A stretch of DNA of 64,000 nt from Verrucomicrobiaceae bacterium (GCA_016713245.1 JADJPM010000005.1:496001-560000), one strand, 5' to 3'. Counted from the first letter of the stretch, positions 49,843 through 61,469 are shown. Translations and numbers: made by a program. The notes: generated by a model not told the origin, from the letters alone.

Positions 49843-50532
49843 TTACTTGGGTGGCGCAGGCGCAGGTGCCGGTGCGGGAGCCGCTGGGGCGGTCGCGGTC
49901 GGTGGAGTTCCAGCAGCAGGAGCGGCGGCACCTGGCGAACCTGGGGCATCAGGTGCTTTCGTGATGGGTTCACCTTCCTTGTGCTTGCTGAGGACAAAGG
50001 CGGTGACCTGGCTGACTTTTTGCACGCCAAGGACGAGTTCCCAAGCGGCCATGCCCTTGGTGATATCGGGCGAGCCTTTGCGGACGATCTTGAAGATCTC
50101 GGTCGGCTTTCCGCCATGCTTCCATTCCTGATCATGAAGCGGGAGGCCGGGGAGTTTAGCTCCGGCGAGGGTGCCAGTGAGATCAGGTCCGTGACAGGTG
50201 ACGCACATGCCAGGGGTCATGAAGACAGCCTTACCGGCTTCAACGGCCTGCGGATCGCGGGAGAGCGCCCAGAGCTGCTCGTCGGTGATGTTTTCGGTCT
50301 GCTTGTCACGGGCGGCTTTTTGCTCGGCGATGACTTTGTCCATCTCGTCTTGGTCGGAGCTGCCGATGCCGAGCTGGTAGTAGCAGAGCCAATGACCGAT
50401 GAACCAGACGATGGTGATGTAGAGGGTGAAAAGCCACCAGTTGGGGAGCTTCTGGTCGTACTCCTGAATGCCGTCATAGACGTGATCGCGGAGTTTCGGC
50501 TCGTCAGAGGAGGATGTGGGATGAGTGTCCAT
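49843..50532 (-). CDS. ccoP: cbb3 oxidase subunit III (CcoP), single-heme form
   Basis: A 229-residue membrane-anchored cytochrome c. The CcoP N-terminal domain (YDGIQEYDQKLPNWWLFTLYITIVWFIGHW) contains the membrane helix. One heme c site, GMCVTCHG, follows, with axial Met probably in KGMAAWE. Canonical CcoP has two CxxCH sites and about 300 residues, so this is a one-heme variant. The tail is a Pro-Ala repeat (about 45 residues, APAPAPAPPK). It is the last gene of the oxidase operon, 7 bp after ccoQ. Confidence 0.88.
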   Translation of the reverse strand: MDTHPTSSSDEPKLRDHVYDGIQEYDQKLPNWWLFTLYITIVWFIGHWLCYYQLGIGSSDQDEMDKVIAEQKAARDKQTENITDEQLWALSRDPQAVEAGKAVFMTPGMCVTCHGPDLTGTLAGAKLPGLPLHDQEWKHGGKPTEIFKIVRKGSPDITKGMAAWELVLGVQKVSQVTAFVLSKHKEGEPITKAPDAPGSPGAAAPAAGTPPTATAPAAPAPAPAPAPPK

Positions 50533-50539
50533 GGCTGAA

Positions 50540-50695
50540 TTAATCGTCGAGTGGCAGAAGTGACATTTGTTCGGACTTTTCCTTGCGGAGGAGCATGCCG
50601 CGCACGGTCATGATGCCAAAGACCACGCCAGCAGTGGCAAAGGCGACGAGGGGAATGATCGCGTGCCAGTTTTCGTAGATGATGCGCTTGTACAT
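50540..50695 (-). CDS. CcoQ-like small cbb3 oxidase subunit
   Basis: A 51-codon frame between ccoNO and ccoP. It reads MYKRIIYENWHAIIPLVAF, one membrane helix (LVAFATAGVVFGIMTVRGM), then a charged tail KEKSEQMSLLPLDD. Length, single helix and position fit CcoQ, a small subunit that stabilises CcoNOP. It lies 17 bp after ccoNO and 7 bp before ccoP. The tail EQMSLLPLDD matches that of the small protein encoded upstream of ccoNO. Confidence 0.75.
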   Translation of the reverse strand: MYKRIIYENWHAIIPLVAFATAGVVFGIMTVRGMLLRKEKSEQMSLLPLDD

Positions 50696-50712
50696 GCGGG
50701 AGAGTTGAGAGA

Positions 50713-53097
<2,385 letters not shown>

Positions 53098-53362
53098 GGG
53101 AATGGGGTCGGGTGAAATTCGCGGCGGAGGGGCTTCCACCGTCGTCGAGCGGCAGCAGCGCCACCTGCTCGAGGCTTCCGCGCCTTTTTTGCATGCGCTC
53201 CGCCAGAAACAGCGCCGCAAAAAGGACGGCGAACATCAGGCTGACGAAGATGGTGACGGCAAAAACTTCCATGGCGCGTTAGGAGAGGAGGAAAACTCTC
53301 ACGGCGGCACTATGCCGCGCCCGCCTTTCGCTGCTCCACCATGCTTGCCCGAGACAGCACAC

Positions 53363-53395
53363 ATCTTGCGTTGCCAGTGCAACAAAGCGCAAGAT
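53363..53395. promoter_or_regulatory. Long inverted repeat upstream of the cbb3 operon
   Basis: ATCTTGCG-TTGC-CAGT-GCAA-CAAAG-CGCAAGAT: the outer 8-bp and inner 4-bp arms are perfect inverted repeats, with a 5-base asymmetric bulge. It lies about 90 bp before the first gene of the operon. It could be an operator or an RNA hairpin in the leader; it does not match the FNR consensus TTGAT-N4-ATCAA. Confidence 0.5.
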
Positions 53396-53428
53396 TGGTG
53401 TCCCACGGGCAGAATCGGTGCGAACGGC

Positions 53429-53515
53429 TGGAGTGATGGAGAAATGGAGTGTTGGAGTATTGGGCTGAGTTTCAGTGCCCATCACTCTACTGCTCCATCA
53501 CTCCAACGCTCCCGT
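53429..53515. repeat. TGGAGTGATGGAG-type inverted repeat
   Basis: TGGAGTGATGGAGAAATGGA and GTGTTGGAG words (53429-53456) face inverted copies (CATCACTC, TGCTCCATCACTCCAAC, 53480-53508). The words are about 7-8 bp. Together with the palindrome at 53363 and the terminator at 53528 it fills the 309-bp gap upstream of the oxidase operon. It is related to 22797-22876. Confidence 0.65.
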
Positions 53516-53527
53516 CCCCGAAACAAC

Positions 53528-53555
53528 GCAGGGCGGACCTTTCGGCCCGCCCTGC
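53528..53555. terminator. Hairpin terminator after sucC
   Basis: GCAGGGCGG pairs with CCGCCCTGC over 9 bp around the loop ACCTTTCGGC. It lies 27 bp after the sucC stop (sucC is on the minus strand). The loop matches that of 32660-32687. Confidence 0.65.
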
Positions 53556-53581
53556 GCATTGAGTTGAGTGCTTGGGATCGC

Positions 53582-54769
53582 TTACGCGGCCTTCACGGCG
53601 GCGACGATCTTTTGCGCAGCATCCGTAAGGTCGCTGGCGCTGGTGATGGCGAGGCCGCTGGCGGCGAGAGTGGCTTTACCAGCCTCGACGTTGTTGCCTT
53701 CGAGGCGGACGACGAGTGGAATGCCGAGAGAGACTTCCTGCGCGGCAGCGATGATGCCGGTGGCGATGATGTTACAATCCATGATGCCGCCAAAGATGTT
53801 CACGAGGATGCCTTTCACATTCGGATCACCGAGGATGATTTTGAAGGCCGCCGTGACCTGCTCTTTCGTGGCACCGCCGCCCACATCGAGGAAGTTCGCT
53901 GGCTCGCCGCCGTGGAACTTGATGATGTCCATCGTGCTCATCGCAAGGCCAGCGCCGTTCACGAGGCAGGCGATGTTGCCATCGAGGCCGATGTAGTTGA
54001 GGCCGAACTCGCTGGCGGCGACTTCGCGAGGGTCTTCCTCGGTGGTATCACGCATCGCGACGACGTCTTTTTGACGGTAGAGCGCGTTGTCGTCGAAATT
54101 GAACTTCGCATCGAGAGCCACGACCTGATTGTCCGTGGTGATGGCGAGAGGATTGATCTCCACAAGGGAGCAGTCACTCTTGAGGTAGAGATTCCAAAGG
54201 GCGGTGAAGAGCTTTGTGGCCTGGTTGGCGAGAGGTCCACGGAGGCCGAGCGAGGCGGCGATTTTGCGGCACTGGTAGCTCTGAAGGCCAAGGGCTGGAT
54301 TGACGAACTCCTTGAAGATTTTCTCCGGCGTCTTTTCGGCCACTTCTTCGATGTTCATGCCGCCTTCGGTGGAGGCGATGATGGCGTGGCTGCTGCTGCC
54401 GCGATCAAAGAGGATGGCAAAGTAGTATTCCTTGGTGATGTCCACCGCCTTGGCGATGAGGACCTTGCTCACCAGTTTGCCCTCAGGGCCGGTCTGGTGC
54501 GTGACGAGCGTCTGCCCGAGCATTTTGCCTGCGATGTCCTCTGCCTGCTCCGGTGTATCGACGACATGGACGCCGCCTTTGAAGCCGTTTTTGAAGGTAC
54601 CCTTGCCGCGGCCACCCGCGTGGACCTGGGCTTTCACGACGAGACCGGGGCCACCGATCTCGCGAGCGGCTTTCCCCGCCTCCTCGGCCGTGCTGGCGAC
54701 GATGCCTTTGGGGGTCGCGACGCCGAATTTTTCAAACAACTGCTTGGCCTGGTATTCGTGGATGTTCAT
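53582..54769 (-). CDS. sucC: Succinyl-CoA ligase beta subunit
   Basis: A 395-residue ATP-grasp subunit of succinyl-CoA synthetase (TCA cycle). The N-terminus MNIHEYQAKQLFEKFGV is diagnostic. Other features are VKAQVHAGGRGKGTFKNG (nucleotide-binding) and FLDVGGGATKEQVTAAFKIIL with GILVNIFGGIMDCN at the CoA-ligase end. The alpha subunit gene sucD is not adjacent downstream, although the two are usually paired. Start 54769 gives the conserved N-terminus. Confidence 0.96.
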   Translation of the reverse strand: MNIHEYQAKQLFEKFGVATPKGIVASTAEEAGKAAREIGGPGLVVKAQVHAGGRGKGTFKNGFKGGVHVVDTPEQAEDIAGKMLGQTLVTHQTGPEGKLVSKVLIAKAVDITKEYYFAILFDRGSSSHAIIASTEGGMNIEEVAEKTPEKIFKEFVNPALGLQSYQCRKIAASLGLRGPLANQATKLFTALWNLYLKSDCSLVEINPLAITTDNQVVALDAKFNFDDNALYRQKDVVAMRDTTEEDPREVAASEFGLNYIGLDGNIACLVNGAGLAMSTMDIIKFHGGEPANFLDVGGGATKEQVTAAFKIILGDPNVKGILVNIFGGIMDCNIIATGIIAAAQEVSLGIPLVVRLEGNNVEAGKATLAASGLAITSASDLTDAAQKIVAAVKAA

Positions 54770-54862
54770 CTGGGGGAATGGAAAAGGAGCGGCGATAGTA
54801 GGAGCGGCCCCGGAAGCGTCAAGGCGCATTCCCGGATCAATTTGGTCATTGCCGCACACCGG

Positions 54863-54891
54863 CGCTTCGCGACGGCGGAGAGGGTGGGATT
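54863..54891. repeat. Duplicated 3' end of tRNA-Ser with flank
   Basis: A 29-bp sequence (54863-54891) is an exact direct repeat of 54952-54980, 89 bp away. The second copy spans the 3' end of the tRNA-Ser gene (acceptor strand and part of the T arm) plus 13 flanking bases. Such duplications often mark attachment sites of integrative elements, but only 60 bp lies between the copies. Confidence 0.75.
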
Positions 54892-54964
54892 GGCTGCGCT
54901 GCGCTTCGCCCATCCGAAAAAGGCTTCGCTTGGTGCGATGCCCTCCCTTGTCGCTTCGCGACGG

Positions 54965-55051
54965 CGGAGAGGGTGGGATTCGAACCCACGGTGAGAATTA
55001 CCCCACGCCAGTTTTCAAGACTGGAGCCATAAACCACTCGACCACCTCTCC
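54965..55051 (-). tRNA. tRNA-Ser (anticodon TGA)
   Basis: An 87-nt class II tRNA with a long variable arm. Acceptor stem GGAGAGG/CCTCTCC, anticodon stem CCAGT/ACTGG with loop CTTGAAA (anticodon TGA), variable arm from GCGTGGGGTAATTCTCACC, T arm GTGGG-TTCGAAT-CCCAC, discriminator G. CCA is not encoded. It lies divergent to lpxA. Confidence 0.96.
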
Positions 55052-55148
55052 TGGTGCCGCTGTGCGGAGCGGCGGAGGTTATCCATCGGAGCCGAGTTGC
55101 AAAGAGGAAGTTTGCCCGCTGCGGCATGCTCGGCATCTTTTTCGACGC

Positions 55149-55940
55149 ATGATCCATTCCACCGCCATCATTGATGCACGAGCTCAAATCGACCCCACCG
55201 CCGAGATCGGCCCCTACGCCATCATCGACGGGCCAGCTCAGATCGCCGCCGGAGCGAAGGTCATGGCGCATGCGCAGCTCGTGGGGAAGGTGACGGTCGG
55301 TGCCGGGACGATCATCGGCCGGGCAGCAATCATCGGCGGCGAGCCGCAGGACCTTGGTTATGATCCGCTGGCGGACAGCGAGGTCGTCCTAGGCACCGAA
55401 AACACCATCCGGGAGCATGTGACGATCCACCGCGGCAGCAAGCCGGGCGGTGTCACCCGCATCGGGGATCGGAATTTCCTCATGGCAGGCAGTCACCTAG
55501 CCCACGACGTGGTTTTGGGGAATCACAACATCATCGCGAACGCGGCGCTTCTGGCCGGGCACATCCAGGTGGGGAATAATACCTTCATCGGCGGCGGAGC
55601 GGTGTTTCACCAGTTCATCCGCATCGGGGATTTTTGTGTGGTGCAGGGCAATGGCGGCTTCGGTAAAGACATCCCGCACTACTGCGCTGCCCAGCGTATC
55701 AACCGCATCACCGGCCTGAATGTCATCGGCCTGCGCCGCAATGGCTTCACCTCCGAAGACCGGGCGGCGATCAAAAAGCTCTTCCACACCCTGTTCTGCT
55801 CCGGGAGAAACCTTTCCGAGGCCGTGGCCGAAGCAGCGACACACGAATGGCCGGAGAAAGCCCAACGCTTGCTCGAATTTGTGCAGGCACCTAGCAAAAA
55901 AGGCGTGTGCCCCGTGCGCCCAGGGCGGGGAGAGGATTGA
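55149..55940 (+). CDS. lpxA: UDP-N-acetylglucosamine acyltransferase
   Basis: A 263-residue left-handed beta-helix enzyme that starts lipid A synthesis by moving a 3-hydroxyacyl chain from ACP to UDP-GlcNAc. Hexapeptide repeats run from VGKVTVGAGTIIGRAAIIGG to IRIGDFCVVQGNGGFG. The catalytic His119 lies in SHLAHDVVLG. A helical C-terminal part follows (RNGFTSEDRAAIKKLF). Start 55149 yields MIHSTAIIDA, as in the family. It shows that the organism makes lipid A. Confidence 0.95.
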   Translation: MIHSTAIIDARAQIDPTAEIGPYAIIDGPAQIAAGAKVMAHAQLVGKVTVGAGTIIGRAAIIGGEPQDLGYDPLADSEVVLGTENTIREHVTIHRGSKPGGVTRIGDRNFLMAGSHLAHDVVLGNHNIIANAALLAGHIQVGNNTFIGGGAVFHQFIRIGDFCVVQGNGGFGKDIPHYCAAQRINRITGLNVIGLRRNGFTSEDRAAIKKLFHTLFCSGRNLSEAVAEAATHEWPEKAQRLLEFVQAPSKKGVCPVRPGRGED

Positions 55941-56088
55941 AGACCTCAGCAATCATTCACAATTCTAATGGTTGGAATGTAGCGGGCAAAAAATCCGCCC
56001 TTTTGGTTGTCACCGAAGCAGCGGTGGCCTAAGAAACGAAATCGTGCCCGCGTGCTGCGGCCACGCACCCGATTTTTTTCCCGAGCCT

Positions 56089-58542
56089 ATGACCTTTTCG
56101 AGACTTTGCGCAGCCGTCACAGCCGGTCTTCTCGCCCTCGGCGGGTTGGCACATGCCCAGTCCCTCGTGGATAGCATGTCCGGCGATGTGAGAATCGATG
56201 GCCTGACTACCACCATGGACCCCGAGACCGGTCTAGCCACCGTCTCCGGTGATGTGCGGGTGGAATATCAGGATGTCCAAATCCGCTGCGCCCAGGCCAG
56301 CTACAACAACCTCACTGGGGACATCCACGCCACGGGCAATGTGCTCATCTGGCGTGCCGGCACCATCTACCGTGGTGACAGCATCGACTACAACGTGCTC
56401 ACCGGCGAGCTCTCCGGCAACAACGTCCGCTCAGGCATGCCAGCCAATCCAGGCACCTTCTTTTACAGCGCAAAAAAATTCCACACCGAGACCAAGCTGC
56501 TCGATATGGTGGAGGCCGAGGACGTCGAGTTCACCCTGCACGACATTGCGAACCCGAATTTTCACATCTCGGGCAACAAGATGGAGATCGAGCCCGGCGA
56601 ACGAGTTCGGATGCACGACATCAAATATTATGCTGGCAGCACACCCGTGCTTTATCTGCCCTACCTCGCCCAAGGTTTGGAACAAGAGCAAGGCTTCCGC
56701 ATCTCACCCGGCTACAACAGCCGCTGGGGTGCTTTCCTTCTCAATCGGCTGACGGTCTTTCACGGCACCCACACCGAGGCACGCTACCAGTTGGATCTGC
56801 GCAGCTTCCGCGGCATCGCGGGCGGCGTCGAATTCTACTCCATGCGCCACAATGCCAACCGGGGTAATTTCGGCCAACTCAAGCTCTACGGGATGAGTGA
56901 TAGTGGGGCGAACCGCAACACGACAGGCACGACCCGGGCCACGATCGACAAGACTCGTTATCGCCTGAATTTCCAACACCGCATCTATCTCCCAGGCCCT
57001 GATGTGAGCACTTGGTACATTGATTTCGATATCAATAAGCTCAGTGACGTCCACTTCTATGAGGACTTCTACTTTAACGAATTCCTCACTACTCCAGAGC
57101 CTGACAACCAGATTTCCGTCGTCAAAAAATCGGATGCTTTCGTCGCCACGCTCATGGCACGCGTGCAGCTCAACAAATTCTACCGCTCTGCCGAACGCCT
57201 ACCGGAACTCTCGTTTGATTTTGTCCGGCGTCCGATCTTCGGCACACGGCTGCAGCATCAGGGCACCATTTCTGCTGGTGTGTATGCCGAGCGTATCGGC
57301 AAGTATGAGGAGGCAGAACTTCAGCGCCTAGGAGCGATCGGCTTGCTGGGGGCGGCAGCTGTCAACGCCCAGGGAGCCACCGCATCTTATGCCAGCCTTC
57401 TTGGGCTGCCTCTCGGCTCCCAGATCGGCGGATTGGAGACCCTCGCTGGCCTCAATGTCATCAACTCCCGCCTCGCGGAGCCTGATTTCACCCGCTTTCA
57501 CACCTACCATGAGTTCCTCTACCCAAAGACCTTCTTCGGCTGGCTGAACGTCACCCCGCGCCTCGGAGCTGGCTTCACCAGTTACCACAGCATCGACGGC
57601 AGCCTCTCGGGAAAAAGAAACTACTCCCGTGCCATCATGAGCGCCGGATTAGATGTCTCCTTCAAGGTCACCAAAACATGGTCCGACTATCAAAACCAGG
57701 CTTGGGGCCTCGACGGCATCCGCCATGTCATCCAGCCTTACCTGAACTACTCCTTCATGGATGCCGCCCAGGATGCTGGACTCCCCGCCATTGATCGCCT
57801 CAGCGCCACCACCCGTCTGCGCTCCATCGACGGAGCTCTTTTCACCGCCGTGGATGCTCTCCGCTCCTGGAATGTCGCCCGCATCGGCGTCGCGAACCTC
57901 CTCCAGACCCGCCGCGATCACAATTTCAACAGCAGCTTTGCCAGCACCTACAATGGGGAGCTCATCACCGAAGACCGCACCCACAACTGGTTGGGAATGA
58001 ACACTTACATCGATCTCTTCGCCAAGGATCCTGAGTTCGGGCGCGATCGTTCGAACCTCTACAACGACATCTTCTGGTCCCCCATGCCCTGGGTCACACT
58101 GAACTCCCAAATGCAGTTCCCGCTCTCCGGTGCTCGTGGAAACTTCGCGGACTTCAACAATTCCATCACCTTCATGCCCAACAAATACATGTCGATCACC
58201 TTTGGGCATCAGTATCTGAATAACAACCCCTACTTCCCGCAGGATTCCAGCCGCGTGTATTCCTCCTTTTACGCTCGCCTGACGGAAAACTGGGGCCTTT
58301 CCACGACCCATGTCTTTGAGGCAGATGACGGCACCATGGAGTTTCAAAGCTATGCTCTCACGCGTGATTTCAGCAGTTGGCTCTTCTCCATCGGTGCCAT
58401 GGTGCGTGACAACCGCACAGGCGTCTCTGACTACGGCCTCCTGTTCGGCTTCACCCTCAAGGAGCTGCCCCAATTCAACTTTGATTTCGACTTCAATCCC
58501 GGCATTGGTGGCCAGGGACAGCAGACGCCCGGCGGAAACTGA
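56089..58542 (+). CDS. lptD: LPS-assembly protein LptD
   Basis: An 817-residue outer-membrane LPS translocon. A signal peptide (MTFSRLCAAVTAGLLALGGLAHA) is followed by the periplasmic OstA-like beta-jellyroll (about 30-190: GDVRVEYQDVQIRCAQASYNN, GEEL-type repeats) and a large beta-barrel (RLNFQHRIYLPG; YMSITFGHQYLNNNPYF), ending NFDFDFNPGIGG. Start 56089 matches the signal peptide. It follows lpxA by 148 bp, linking synthesis and export of LPS. Confidence 0.9.
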   Translation: MTFSRLCAAVTAGLLALGGLAHAQSLVDSMSGDVRIDGLTTTMDPETGLATVSGDVRVEYQDVQIRCAQASYNNLTGDIHATGNVLIWRAGTIYRGDSIDYNVLTGELSGNNVRSGMPANPGTFFYSAKKFHTETKLLDMVEAEDVEFTLHDIANPNFHISGNKMEIEPGERVRMHDIKYYAGSTPVLYLPYLAQGLEQEQGFRISPGYNSRWGAFLLNRLTVFHGTHTEARYQLDLRSFRGIAGGVEFYSMRHNANRGNFGQLKLYGMSDSGANRNTTGTTRATIDKTRYRLNFQHRIYLPGPDVSTWYIDFDINKLSDVHFYEDFYFNEFLTTPEPDNQISVVKKSDAFVATLMARVQLNKFYRSAERLPELSFDFVRRPIFGTRLQHQGTISAGVYAERIGKYEEAELQRLGAIGLLGAAAVNAQGATASYASLLGLPLGSQIGGLETLAGLNVINSRLAEPDFTRFHTYHEFLYPKTFFGWLNVTPRLGAGFTSYHSIDGSLSGKRNYSRAIMSAGLDVSFKVTKTWSDYQNQAWGLDGIRHVIQPYLNYSFMDAAQDAGLPAIDRLSATTRLRSIDGALFTAVDALRSWNVARIGVANLLQTRRDHNFNSSFASTYNGELITEDRTHNWLGMNTYIDLFAKDPEFGRDRSNLYNDIFWSPMPWVTLNSQMQFPLSGARGNFADFNNSITFMPNKYMSITFGHQYLNNNPYFPQDSSRVYSSFYARLTENWGLSTTHVFEADDGTMEFQSYALTRDFSSWLFSIGAMVRDNRTGVSDYGLLFGFTLKELPQFNFDFDFNPGIGGQGQQTPGGN

Positions 58543-58621
58543 TCACCGGCCATCGCGACGAGAAAGTTTGCAGCGTGTACTTGAGCCGCAGGCTGTGTGA
58601 TCCTAGCGTACAGCTACTCAC

Positions 58622-59938
58622 ATGAAACTCACCATCATCGGTTCCGGTTACGTCGGTCTCACCACAGGCGCTTGTTTTGCAGAAGTCGGCCATCAGGTCT
58701 GCTGCGTGGACAATGACCCACGCAAAATCGAGTCCCTCCTCGCTGGAGAGATCCCCATTTACGAGCCAGGCCTCGAATCCGTCGTCAAAAAGAACGTCGC
58801 CGCCCGCCGCCTGCGCTTCACCACCTCCACCGAAGAGGGCGTCGAGCATGGCGAGGTCATCTTCATCGCCGTGCCCACCCCACCGCAGCCCGATGGCAGC
58901 GTGGACCTGAGCTTCATCGAAAAAGTCGCCCGAGAGATCGCCGTCCATCTCGATTCCTACCGCGTCGTCGTCGATAAAAGCACCGTCCCGGTCAAAACCG
59001 GCGAACGCGTCGCCAACACCATCCGCCGCTATGCGAAGCCCGGCGTCGAATTCGATGTCATCAGCAATCCCGAATTCCTCCGCGAAGGCAGCGCCGTCGA
59101 AGACCTCATGAAGCCCGACCGCATCGTCATCGGTGGGAATAGCGACCGCGCCCTCGCCTTGATGCAAAAAATCTACGAGCCCTTCGTCGCCCCCGTGCTC
59201 GTCACGGACATCAACAGCGCCGAGCTCATCAAGCACGCCGCCAACAGCTTCCTCGCCCTCAAAATCAGCTACGCCAACGCCCTCTCCGAAATCTGCGAAG
59301 CCGCCGGCGCCGATGTCATCAAGGTCACTGAAGGCATCGGCACCGACAAACGCATCGGCCGCGCCTTCCTCAATGCCGGCCTCGGCTACGGCGGCTCCTG
59401 CTTCCCCAAAGACATCGCCGCCTTCATCGCCATCGCACGACAGCTCGGCAGCCCCTTCGGCCTCCTCGAAGAAGTCCAGCGCATCAACGACCGCCAGTTC
59501 AAACGCTTCCTCGATGGCATTCGCGAAGCCCTCTGGGTGCTCAAAGAAAAAAAACTCGCCGTCTGGGGCCTCAGCTTCAAACCCAACACCGACGACGTCC
59601 GCTCCTCCGTCGCCATCCGCCTCGTCGAGGCCATCGTCGGCGAAGGAGCCGAAGTGGCCGTCTTCGACCCCAAAGCCATGGAAAAGGCCCGCGAGCTCCC
59701 CATCGCATCCAAAGTCCGCTTTGCCACCTCCGCCCTCGATGCCGCCAACGATGCCGAAGCCCTCGTCATCGCCACCGAATGGCCCGAATTCGCCGCCATC
59801 GATCTCGCCCTGCTCCGCGAGGCCATGCGCACCCCGCTCATCTTTGATGGTCGCAACCTCATCGACCCCGTCGCCGCCGCCGATTTCGGCTTCCAATACC
59901 GCGGCATTGGCCGAGGAGCCGCCGTCGAGCGTTCCTGA
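58622..59938 (+). CDS. ugd: UDP-glucose 6-dehydrogenase
   Basis: A 438-residue NAD-dependent dehydrogenase making UDP-glucuronate. NAD binding is at LTIIGSGYVGLTTGACFAEVGH, VDKSTVPVKTGERV is conserved, the catalytic Cys260 lies in GYGGSCFPKD and the C-terminal domain has WGLSFKPNTDDVRSS. Its product serves capsule or LPS sugars, fitting nearby lpxA/lptD. The family also includes UDP-ManNAc and GDP-mannose dehydrogenases, but the motifs favour UDP-glucose. Confidence 0.92.
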   Translation: MKLTIIGSGYVGLTTGACFAEVGHQVCCVDNDPRKIESLLAGEIPIYEPGLESVVKKNVAARRLRFTTSTEEGVEHGEVIFIAVPTPPQPDGSVDLSFIEKVAREIAVHLDSYRVVVDKSTVPVKTGERVANTIRRYAKPGVEFDVISNPEFLREGSAVEDLMKPDRIVIGGNSDRALALMQKIYEPFVAPVLVTDINSAELIKHAANSFLALKISYANALSEICEAAGADVIKVTEGIGTDKRIGRAFLNAGLGYGGSCFPKDIAAFIAIARQLGSPFGLLEEVQRINDRQFKRFLDGIREALWVLKEKKLAVWGLSFKPNTDDVRSSVAIRLVEAIVGEGAEVAVFDPKAMEKARELPIASKVRFATSALDAANDAEALVIATEWPEFAAIDLALLREAMRTPLIFDGRNLIDPVAAADFGFQYRGIGRGAAVERS

Positions 59939-59982
59939 GCCATCTTGCAAAGCCCGCCGCAGCGTGGTAACGGCCCTCCCAC

Positions 59983-60228
59983 ATGAAAGCCGCACTCCGC
60001 CTTGCCCTTCTCCTGCTCGCCAGTCTTGGGCTCAGCAGTTGCCAAATGCTCGGCAGCCTCATCAATACCGCCATCCGCCTTGCCCCTTATCTGCTCGTCG
60101 AAAACGAAGCCGACAAATCTAGCGCGCCCATCGAAAAGCGTGCTGGCCGCATCGAAAACGCCCCTGCATACGAAGGCCGGAGCCCCCTGCCCCGCCGCAT
60201 CGCCGTCGAAAACATCGCCAACCGCTGA
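59983..60228 (+). CDS. Small lipoprotein of unknown function
   Basis: An 81-residue lipoprotein. The signal ends in the lipobox LSSC (residues 17-20, after MKAALRLALLLLASLG), so the mature part is about 62 residues. A hydrophobic patch (LGSLINTAIRLAPYLL) is followed by a charged tail. No homologue is recognised. It lies between ugd and sufS with gaps of 44 and 14 bp. Confidence 0.75.
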   Translation: MKAALRLALLLLASLGLSSCQMLGSLINTAIRLAPYLLVENEADKSSAPIEKRAGRIENAPAYEGRSPLPRRIAVENIANR

Positions 60229-60242
60229 ATCCGACGCCCACC

Positions 60243-61460
60243 ATGGACTGGCAGCGCATCCGAGACGACTTCCCCATCCTCCAGCAAGAGGTCAACGGTC
60301 ACCCGCTCATTTACCTCGATAGCGCCGCCTCCTCGCAGAAGCCCCGCAGCGTCATCCAGGCCCTCACACACTATTACGAGCGTGATAATGCCAACGTCCA
60401 CCGGGCCCTCCACGCCCTCAGCATGCGGGCCACGGACGGCTTCGAAGCCGCCCGCCGCACCGTCGCCCGCTTCCTCTCCGCCGCTTCCGAAAACGAGATC
60501 ATCTTCACCCGTGGCACCACCGAAGGCGTCAACCTCATCGCCAATGCCTGGGGCAGCGCCAATCTAAAGCCCGGTGATGTCATCCTCAGCACCGGCATGG
60601 AGCATCACAGTGATCTCGTCCCCTGGCAGCTCGCCGCCCAGCGCACCGGAGCCACCTTGAAGCACATCCCCGTGCTCGATGACGGCACCCTCGACATGGA
60701 GGCCTTTGAAAAGCTCCTCACGCCCGAGGTCAAGCTCCTCGCCCTCGTCCACATCTCCAACTCCCTCGGCACCATCAATCCCGTCCGCGAAATGTGTGCT
60801 AAGGCCAAAGCCCTTGGAGCCACCACCTTCGTCGATGCCGCCCAGAGCGCCGGGCACATCCCCCTCAGCGTCGAGGACATCGGCTGTGACTTCCTCGCCT
60901 TCTCCGGGCACAAAATCTGCGCCCCCACCGGCATCGGCGTCCTCTACGGCCGCATGGCCGTGCTCGAAAACATGCCCCCCTGGCATGGTGGCGGTGAAAT
61001 GATCCTCACCGTCACCCTCGATAGCTGCACCTACAAAGCCCCTCCCGCCCGCTTCGAGGCTGGCACGCCCGACATTGCTGGTGCCATCGGCCTCGCCGCC
61101 GCCATCGACTACCTCGAAGCCATCGGCCTCTCAAACATCGAGCAGCACGGCCTCCAGCTCGCCTCTCACGCCCTCGAAAAACTCGGCTCCATCGAAGGCC
61201 TCCGCATTCTCGGCCCCAAAACCGGCCCCCGCGGCTCCCTCGTCTCCTTTCATTGCGACTTCGCCCATCCGCACGACATCGTCGAATGGGCCAACACCTA
61301 CGGCATCGCCATGCGCGGCGGCCATCACTGCACCCAGCCGCTGATGAAGCGCTTCAAAGTCCCCGGCACCACCCGTGCCAGCTTTTATCTCTACAACACC
61401 ACGCATGAGATCGACCGCCTCGCCGAGGTGCTCGAATCCGCCCGGAAATTCTTCTCGTAA
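60243..61460 (+). CDS. sufS: Cysteine desulfurase SufS
   Basis: A 405-residue PLP enzyme that takes sulfur from cysteine for Fe-S cluster assembly. The PLP lysine is Lys224 (FSGHKICAPTGIG) and the persulfide Cys363 lies in MRGGHHCTQPLM, the SufS/CsdA-type active-site loop. HSDLVPWQL carries the ring-stacking His. It is followed by sufU after 9 bp, so the two form a sulfur-transfer pair. The [4Fe-4S] enzymes NirA, NasA and DmsBC in this window would need such clusters. Confidence 0.95.
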   Translation: MDWQRIRDDFPILQQEVNGHPLIYLDSAASSQKPRSVIQALTHYYERDNANVHRALHALSMRATDGFEAARRTVARFLSAASENEIIFTRGTTEGVNLIANAWGSANLKPGDVILSTGMEHHSDLVPWQLAAQRTGATLKHIPVLDDGTLDMEAFEKLLTPEVKLLALVHISNSLGTINPVREMCAKAKALGATTFVDAAQSAGHIPLSVEDIGCDFLAFSGHKICAPTGIGVLYGRMAVLENMPPWHGGGEMILTVTLDSCTYKAPPARFEAGTPDIAGAIGLAAAIDYLEAIGLSNIEQHGLQLASHALEKLGSIEGLRILGPKTGPRGSLVSFHCDFAHPHDIVEWANTYGIAMRGGHHCTQPLMKRFKVPGTTRASFYLYNTTHEIDRLAEVLESARKFFS

Positions 61461-61469
61461 TCCCCCACC

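Noticed and set aside
58493..59995. Long open frame (500 codons) antisense to ugd
   Set aside because: It is a mirror of codon bias in a GC-rich gene. The protein is glycine/aspartate/glutamate-rich without domains, and ugd on the other strand is clear.
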